Below are positions 59,951-64,000 of a stretch of 64,000 nucleotides of DNA, in pieces. Each line of letters opens with the position of its first letter. The stretch's first letter is position 1. Position numbers and translations under genes: made by a program. Under the pieces are notes generated by a model, which was not told the origin of the DNA, did no database searches, and worked only from the letters and a program-made list of their open reading frames with translations. This DNA comes from Sphingopyxis sp. 113P3 (lineage in GTDB: Bacteria; Pseudomonadota; Alphaproteobacteria; Sphingomonadales; Sphingomonadaceae). The stretch lies in assembly GCF_001278035.1 (NCBI RefSeq), contig NZ_CP009452.1, positions 839,501 to 903,500 of the forward strand, in the 5' to 3' direction.

Positions 59951-60014
59951 TTCCCCCGGACTCGCCTGTGCGCGGGCCCGCGGATGCCCTACCTGTTCGC
60001 AAAGGAGCTCTCCC

Positions 60015-61598
60015 ATGCTCGACGCCAATCTGAAGCAGCAGCTTCAAGGCCTCCTCACGAATCTTCGTGAACCGATTGAACTTGTCTCGTCGCTCGACGA
60101 TGGCGTGAAGTCGGCTGAGCTGGCGGATCTTCTCGACGAAATCGCCGCGCTCTCCGACAAGGTCAGCGTGGAGCGCGCCGACGACGATGCGCGCCGCCCG
60201 AGCTTCCTCATACGCCGCGTCGGCCACCCCGAAATCGCGGTACGCTTCGCGGGCATTCCGCTCGGCCACGAATTTACCTCGCTCGTGCTGGCGCTGCTGC
60301 AGGTCGGGGGCCATCCGCCCAAGGTCGCGCCCGAGGTGATCGACCAGGTTCGCGCGCTTGAGGGCGACTATCATTTCGAGACCTATTTTTCGCTCTCGTG
60401 CCAGAATTGCCCCGACATCGTGCAGGCCTTGAACCTGATGAGCGTCGTCAATCCGCGCATAACGCACACGGCAATCGACGGCGGCCTCTTCCAGAGCGAG
60501 GTCGAGAGACGCCAGGTGATGGCCGTGCCGACAATCTTCCTCAATGGGGAGAATTTCGGCCAGGGCCGGATGGAGCTTGAACAGATCCTTGCCAAGCTTG
60601 ACACGGGCGCTGAAGCGAAGGCGGCCGAGAAGATCGCGGCCAAGGATGCGTTCGACGTTCTCGTTGTCGGCGGCGGGCCCGCGGGCGCCGCGGCCGCCAT
60701 CTATGCGGCGCGCAAGGGGATCCGCACCGGCATCGCTGCGGAACGTTTCGGCGGGCAGGTGCTCGACACGATGGCGATCGAAAATTTCATCTCGGTTCCG
60801 CACACCGAGGGACCCAGGCTCGTCGCGCAGCTCGAGCAGCATGTCAAAGACTATGACGTCGACGTCATGAACCTGCAGCGCGCCGAAAAGCTGATCCCCG
60901 CCGAGCGTGAAGGCGGTCTGCACGAAGTGCGCCTTGCAAACGGCGCGTCGCTGAAGGCTCGGACCGTGATCCTTTCGACCGGCGCCCGCTGGCGTCAGCT
61001 CGGCGTGCCGGGCGAAGAAGAATATCGCAACAAGGGCGTTGCCTATTGTCCGCACTGTGATGGCCCGCTCTACAAGGGCAAGCGCGTCGCGGTGATCGGC
61101 GGCGGCAACAGCGGCGTCGAGGCGGCGATCGACCTTGCCGGCATCGTCGCGCATGTAACGCTCATCGAATTTGACAGCGAGCTTCGCGCCGACGCGGTGT
61201 TGCAACGCAAGCTTGCGAGCCTCTCCAACGTCAAGATCATCACCTCGGCGATGACGACCGAAGTGCTCGGCGACGGCACGAAGGTAACGGGCCTGTCGTA
61301 CAAGGACCGCGGCAAGGGCGAACTCCATCAGGTCGAGCTTGAAGGCATCTTCGTCCAGATCGGGCTTGTCCCCAATACCGAATGGCTCAAGGACAGCGTT
61401 GCCTTGTCCCAGCGCGGCGAGATCGAGGTCGACCATCGCGGCGCAACAAGCCAGCCTGGAATCTTCGCCGCGGGCGACTGTACGACCGTGCCCTACAAGC
61501 AGATTGTCATCGCAATGGGCGAAGGGTCGAAGGCGGCGCTGTCGGCGTTCGACTATATGATCCGCCTGCCCGCCGAAGCTGCGGTCGAGGCCGCCTGA
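60015..61598 (+). CDS. ahpF: Alkyl hydroperoxide reductase subunit F
   Basis: 527 residues; GGAG at 60006-60009 precedes the ATG. N-terminal twin thioredoxin-like domain with redox pair [15 protein letters not shown], then FAD-binding [23 protein letters not shown](P)-binding [20 protein letters not shown] between which lies the active-site [12 protein letters not shown], and C-terminal [16 protein letters not shown]. Transfers electrons from NADH through FAD and two disulfides to AhpC. Confidence 0.98.
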   Translation: MLDANLKQQLQGLLTNLREPIELVSSLDDGVKSAELADLLDEIAALSDKVSVERADDDARRPSFLIRRVGHPEIAVRFAGIPLGHEFTSLVLALLQVGGHPPKVAPEVIDQVRALEGDYHFETYFSLSCQNCPDIVQALNLMSVVNPRITHTAIDGGLFQSEVERRQVMAVPTIFLNGENFGQGRMELEQILAKLDTGAEAKAAEKIAAKDAFDVLVVGGGPAGAAAAIYAARKGIRTGIAAERFGGQVLDTMAIENFISVPHTEGPRLVAQLEQHVKDYDVDVMNLQRAEKLIPAEREGGLHEVRLANGASLKARTVILSTGARWRQLGVPGEEEYRNKGVAYCPHCDGPLYKGKRVAVIGGGNSGVEAAIDLAGIVAHVTLIEFDSELRADAVLQRKLASLSNVKIITSAMTTEVLGDGTKVTGLSYKDRGKGELHQVELEGIFVQIGLVPNTEWLKDSVALSQRGEIEVDHRGATSQPGIFAAGDCTTVPYKQIVIAMGEGSKAALSAFDYMIRLPAEAAVEAA

Positions 61599-61679
61599 TC
61601 CGTCCGTAATTCCGGGCTGGGTTCAGCGTCTCGCTCGAGGGCGAGCGGGATCCTGGACCTCGCCCGGGTTGACGAAGGA

Positions 61680-63200
61680 TTATTCGGGAAGCGCCGGCCT
61701 TGCCAGGATCGCACGGAGACAGGCCTCGAGCCCTTCGGCCTCCGCCTCGGTGAAGCGCAGCCCGAGCTTGCTGCGGCGCCAGAGTATATCCTCGCTCGTG
61801 CGCGCCCATTCGCGCGTGACCATCCATTCGGTCTCGGCCGCCGAGAGACCGTGCCCGATTTCGCCGCCAAGATCATCCCAGCTTTGCGCATTGCCGAGCC
61901 AGGCCCGCGCCCCGGTGCCGTGAGCGCGCGCGATGCGCTCCGCAGTAGCGGGGGTAAGGAAGGGGTGCGACTGGCGAAGTTCGGCGGTGAGCGCCGCAAG
62001 GCCATCAACCGGAAAATCCCCGCCGGGCAGCGGCCTCTTGCCGGTCCAGCGGGGTCCTGAGAGGGCGGGGACGTGCGCTGCAAGCTCGTCGATCGCATGT
62101 TCGGCGACATGGCGGTAGCTCGTGATCTTCCCGCCGTAGATGGTGAGGAGCGGCGCGCCCTCGTCGCAGTCAAGATCGATGCGGTAGCCGCGGGTCGCTG
62201 CCTCGGGTTTTCCCGACCCGTCCTCGATGAGCGGGCGAACGCCTGAATAGCTCCACACCACGTCGGAAGGGGTGAGCGCTGCGCGAAAATACTGATTTGC
62301 GCCGTCGCACAGATAATCGATTTCTTCTGCGCTCGCGTGAATATTGTCGAGGGGACCTTCATGGTCCTGGTCGGTCGTGCCGATCAGGGTGAAGTCGCGC
62401 TCATAGGGAATGGCAAAGAAGATGCGCCCGTCGGGAAGCTGGAAGAAATAGGCATAGCCGTGATCGAAGATGCGGCGCACGACGATGTGCGAACCGCGCA
62501 CCAGCCGCATCCTGTAATCGGGAGGTGCCGCAGCACGGCGAAGGACATCGAGCACCTCGGGGCCCGCGGCGTTGACGAGACTGCGTCCGGTAAAGCGGTA
62601 CGCTTGTCCGCTCTCGCCCGTCGCCTCGACGACCCACAGTCCATCCTCGACGCGCATCATGTCGGCGCGCGTGCGGGTGCGGATGCGCGCGCCCTTGTCG
62701 GCAGCATCGCGCGCGTTGAGGAGGACGAGCCGCGCGTCGTCAACCGCAGCGTCCGAATATTCAAAGCCTTTGTCATAGCGGCTCTGGAGCGGCGCGCCGG
62801 CCGGATGCTTGCGAAGGTCGAGCGAACGGGTCGCAGGCAGTTTCTTGCGACCCCCGATATGATCGTAGAGAAAGAGCCCGAGCCTGAGGAGCCAGCGGGG
62901 CCTCAGGCCCTCGCGATAGGGCAGGACAAAGCGCATCGGCCGGATGATGTGAGGCGCGATGCTCCACAGTCGCTCGCGCTCTTTCAGCGCCTCGCGCACC
63001 AGCGCGAATTCATAATGTTCCAGATATCGAAGGCCCCCGTGGATCAGCTTGGTCGACGCCGATGAGGTGCCGCCTCCAAGATCGCCCGCCTCGAGCAGCA
63101 GCACCCGGGCACCCCGTCCTGCCGCGTCGCGGGCAACCCCCGCGCCATTGACCCCGCCGCCGATCACGATGACGTCATAGGGCGGCACGGGGTCGGTCAT
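61680..63200 (-). CDS. glpD: Aerobic glycerol-3-phosphate dehydrogenase
   Basis: 506 residues from ATG at 63200. FAD Rossmann start YDVIVIGGGVNGAGVARDAA, GTSSASTKLIHGGLRYLEHY, RGSHIVVRRIFDHGYAYFFQ, LIGTTDQDHEGPLDNI, and the C-terminal DAO_C domain (GNAQSWDDLGGEIGHGLSAA, TSEDILWRRSKLGLRF). Oxidises glycerol-3-phosphate to dihydroxyacetone phosphate at the inner membrane and feeds electrons to ubiquinone. Convergent with ahpF; divergent from zwf. Confidence 0.97.
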   Translation of the reverse strand: MTDPVPPYDVIVIGGGVNGAGVARDAAGRGARVLLLEAGDLGGGTSSASTKLIHGGLRYLEHYEFALVREALKERERLWSIAPHIIRPMRFVLPYREGLRPRWLLRLGLFLYDHIGGRKKLPATRSLDLRKHPAGAPLQSRYDKGFEYSDAAVDDARLVLLNARDAADKGARIRTRTRADMMRVEDGLWVVEATGESGQAYRFTGRSLVNAAGPEVLDVLRRAAAPPDYRMRLVRGSHIVVRRIFDHGYAYFFQLPDGRIFFAIPYERDFTLIGTTDQDHEGPLDNIHASAEEIDYLCDGANQYFRAALTPSDVVWSYSGVRPLIEDGSGKPEAATRGYRIDLDCDEGAPLLTIYGGKITSYRHVAEHAIDELAAHVPALSGPRWTGKRPLPGGDFPVDGLAALTAELRQSHPFLTPATAERIARAHGTGARAWLGNAQSWDDLGGEIGHGLSAAETEWMVTREWARTSEDILWRRSKLGLRFTEAEAEGLEACLRAILARPALPE

Positions 63201-63327
63201 GGCGTTGCTTCCTAGGGCCGTCTGGCCGACAAGGCCAGCTTCTGCAAAGCTATGCGGCCTACGTATGCGCGTTGCAATCAAGCGGTGCATCGGCCAGTTT
63301 TCGGTCGGATATCCAAGGGGAGAGCGC

Positions 63328-64000
63328 GTGAGCGTCAAAGTCGAAACATTGATATTGTTCGGGGCCACGGGCGATCTTGCGCACCGGATGCTGTTCCCCT
63401 CGCTTTACAATCTCCACATGGACGGCTTGCTCGCCGACACGTTGACGATCATCGGGTCGGGAAGGAGCCCCCTCGATCGCGCTGCCTTCCAATTGCAGGT
63501 GCGCGAAGCGCTCGGCGAGCATCTTGCCGAAGACCGGTTCGATGCCGCCATGGCCGAGAGCTTCCTCAAGAGGATTGACTATTGCCCGGTCGATGCGGGC
63601 TCGGGCACGGGATACGAGGATCTTGCCGCCCTGCTCGGCGATCGCATGACCCGCCCGATCGGTGTCTATCTTTCGACCCCGCCCTCGATGTTCGGACCGA
63701 TTGCACAGGGGCTTGCGGCGGCGAATATCGCGTGCGCCGAATGCCGTATCGCGATGGAAAAGCCGATCGGGCACGATCTTGCCTCATCGCGCGAGGTGAA
63801 TGCCCAGGTCGGCGATGCCTTCGCTGAGGATCGGGTGTTCCGTATCGACCATTATCTCGGCAAGGAAACGGTGCAGAACCTGCTCGCGCTGCGCTTTGCC
63901 AACATGTTGTTCGAGCCGCTCTGGAACGCACAGGCGATCGACCATGTCCAGATCACCGTCGCCGAGACCGTGGGGCTTGAGGGGCGTGTCTCCTATTATG
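63328..64000 (+). CDS. zwf: Glucose-6-phosphate 1-dehydrogenase, N-terminal part (cut by window end)
   Basis: 224 codons visible from a GTG at 63328 with AAGGGGAG upstream; the frame is open to the edge. NADP site VETLILFGATGDLAHRMLFP, substrate/catalytic motif RVFRIDHYLGKETVQNLLAL with the RIDHYLGKE signature, LWNAQAIDHVQITVAETVGL. First enzyme of the oxidative pentose-phosphate and Entner-Doudoroff routes, the main glucose route in sphingomonads. Full length should be about 480-490 residues. Confidence 0.96.
   Translation, partial: MSVKVETLILFGATGDLAHRMLFPSLYNLHMDGLLADTLTIIGSGRSPLDRAAFQLQVREALGEHLAEDRFDAAMAESFLKRIDYCPVDAGSGTGYEDLAALLGDRMTRPIGVYLSTPPSMFGPIAQGLAAANIACAECRIAMEKPIGHDLASSREVNAQVGDAFAEDRVFRIDHYLGKETVQNLLALRFANMLFEPLWNAQAIDHVQITVAETVGLEGRVSYY

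Noticed and set aside
1..64000. CRISPR arrays, rRNA, tRNA, defence islands
   Set aside because: No regularly spaced repeats, no clover-leaf or rRNA stretches, and no restriction-modification, Cas or other defence genes could be recognised on either strand.

Overview
The window looks like a chromosomal segment of an alphaproteobacterium of the family Sphingomonadaceae (Sphingopyxis/Sphingomonas type). This rests on the high GC, three TonB-dependent receptors (one broken), sphingomonad-type secreted hydrolases and porins, and zwf and glpD at the right end. It has no rRNA, tRNA or CRISPR that I can see.

Layout. (1) 1-5.0 kb is an insertion-sequence nest: an IS3-family element, then an IS110-family recombinase gene split by an IS66 element with a perfect 8-bp target duplication. 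(2) 5.8-9.5 kb is a lower-GC accessory islet: an ArsR-type regulator, three small membrane proteins, a DUF6010-DUF3817 fusion, and a ParD-like protein paired with a methionine aminopeptidase behind a palindromic operator. (3) 9.5-14.1 kb holds an IS5 element, an ISL3 element with an 8-bp duplication, three genes of an integrated island (one excisionase-like) without an integrase, and an IS21 relic that has cut a TetR gene. (4) 14.2-36.3 kb is a very GC-rich catabolic locus: two porins, a PepSY reductase-like protein, a TonB receptor, an amidohydrolase pair, a MocR-type PLP-dependent regulator, and a divergent eight-gene run (PaiB-like, three amidohydrolases of which one looks catalytically dead, ProC, MHS transporter, propeller protein, HSL-type esterase), closed by a convergent class III CoA-transferase. 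A shared upstream motif ties at least three of its transcription units together. (5) 36.6-42.3 kb is a second IS nest: a TonB receptor truncated by an IS3 element, itself split inside its conserved SDNG motif by an IS1111-type element, followed by one IS110 element inserted in a fragment of another. (6) 43.2 kb has an orphan membrane protein. (7) 44.3-58.2 kb is a second catabolic locus: LysR regulator, class III CoA-transferase, serine hydrolase, CitMHS carboxylate transporter, HMG-CoA-lyase-type lyase, TonB receptor, MFS transporter, type-B carboxylesterase, tannase/feruloyl esterase and a Tat-exported alpha/beta hydrolase. (8) 58.4-64 kb is ordinary chromosome: PH-domain protein, ahpC-ahpF, glpD and the start of zwf.

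How the parts may work together. The locus in (7) reads as an outer-membrane-to-central-metabolism route: a TonB receptor imports a bulky ester, three periplasmic esterases open it, CitMHS and MFS proteins carry products inward, and a CoA-transferase plus lyase convert a branched hydroxy-dicarboxylate (3-hydroxy-3-methylglutarate is the simplest fit) to acetyl-CoA and a keto acid. The locus in (4) has a parallel logic built on amidohydrolases, a dicarboxylate-type MHS symporter and a paralogous CoA-transferase. Both substrate assignments are inference.
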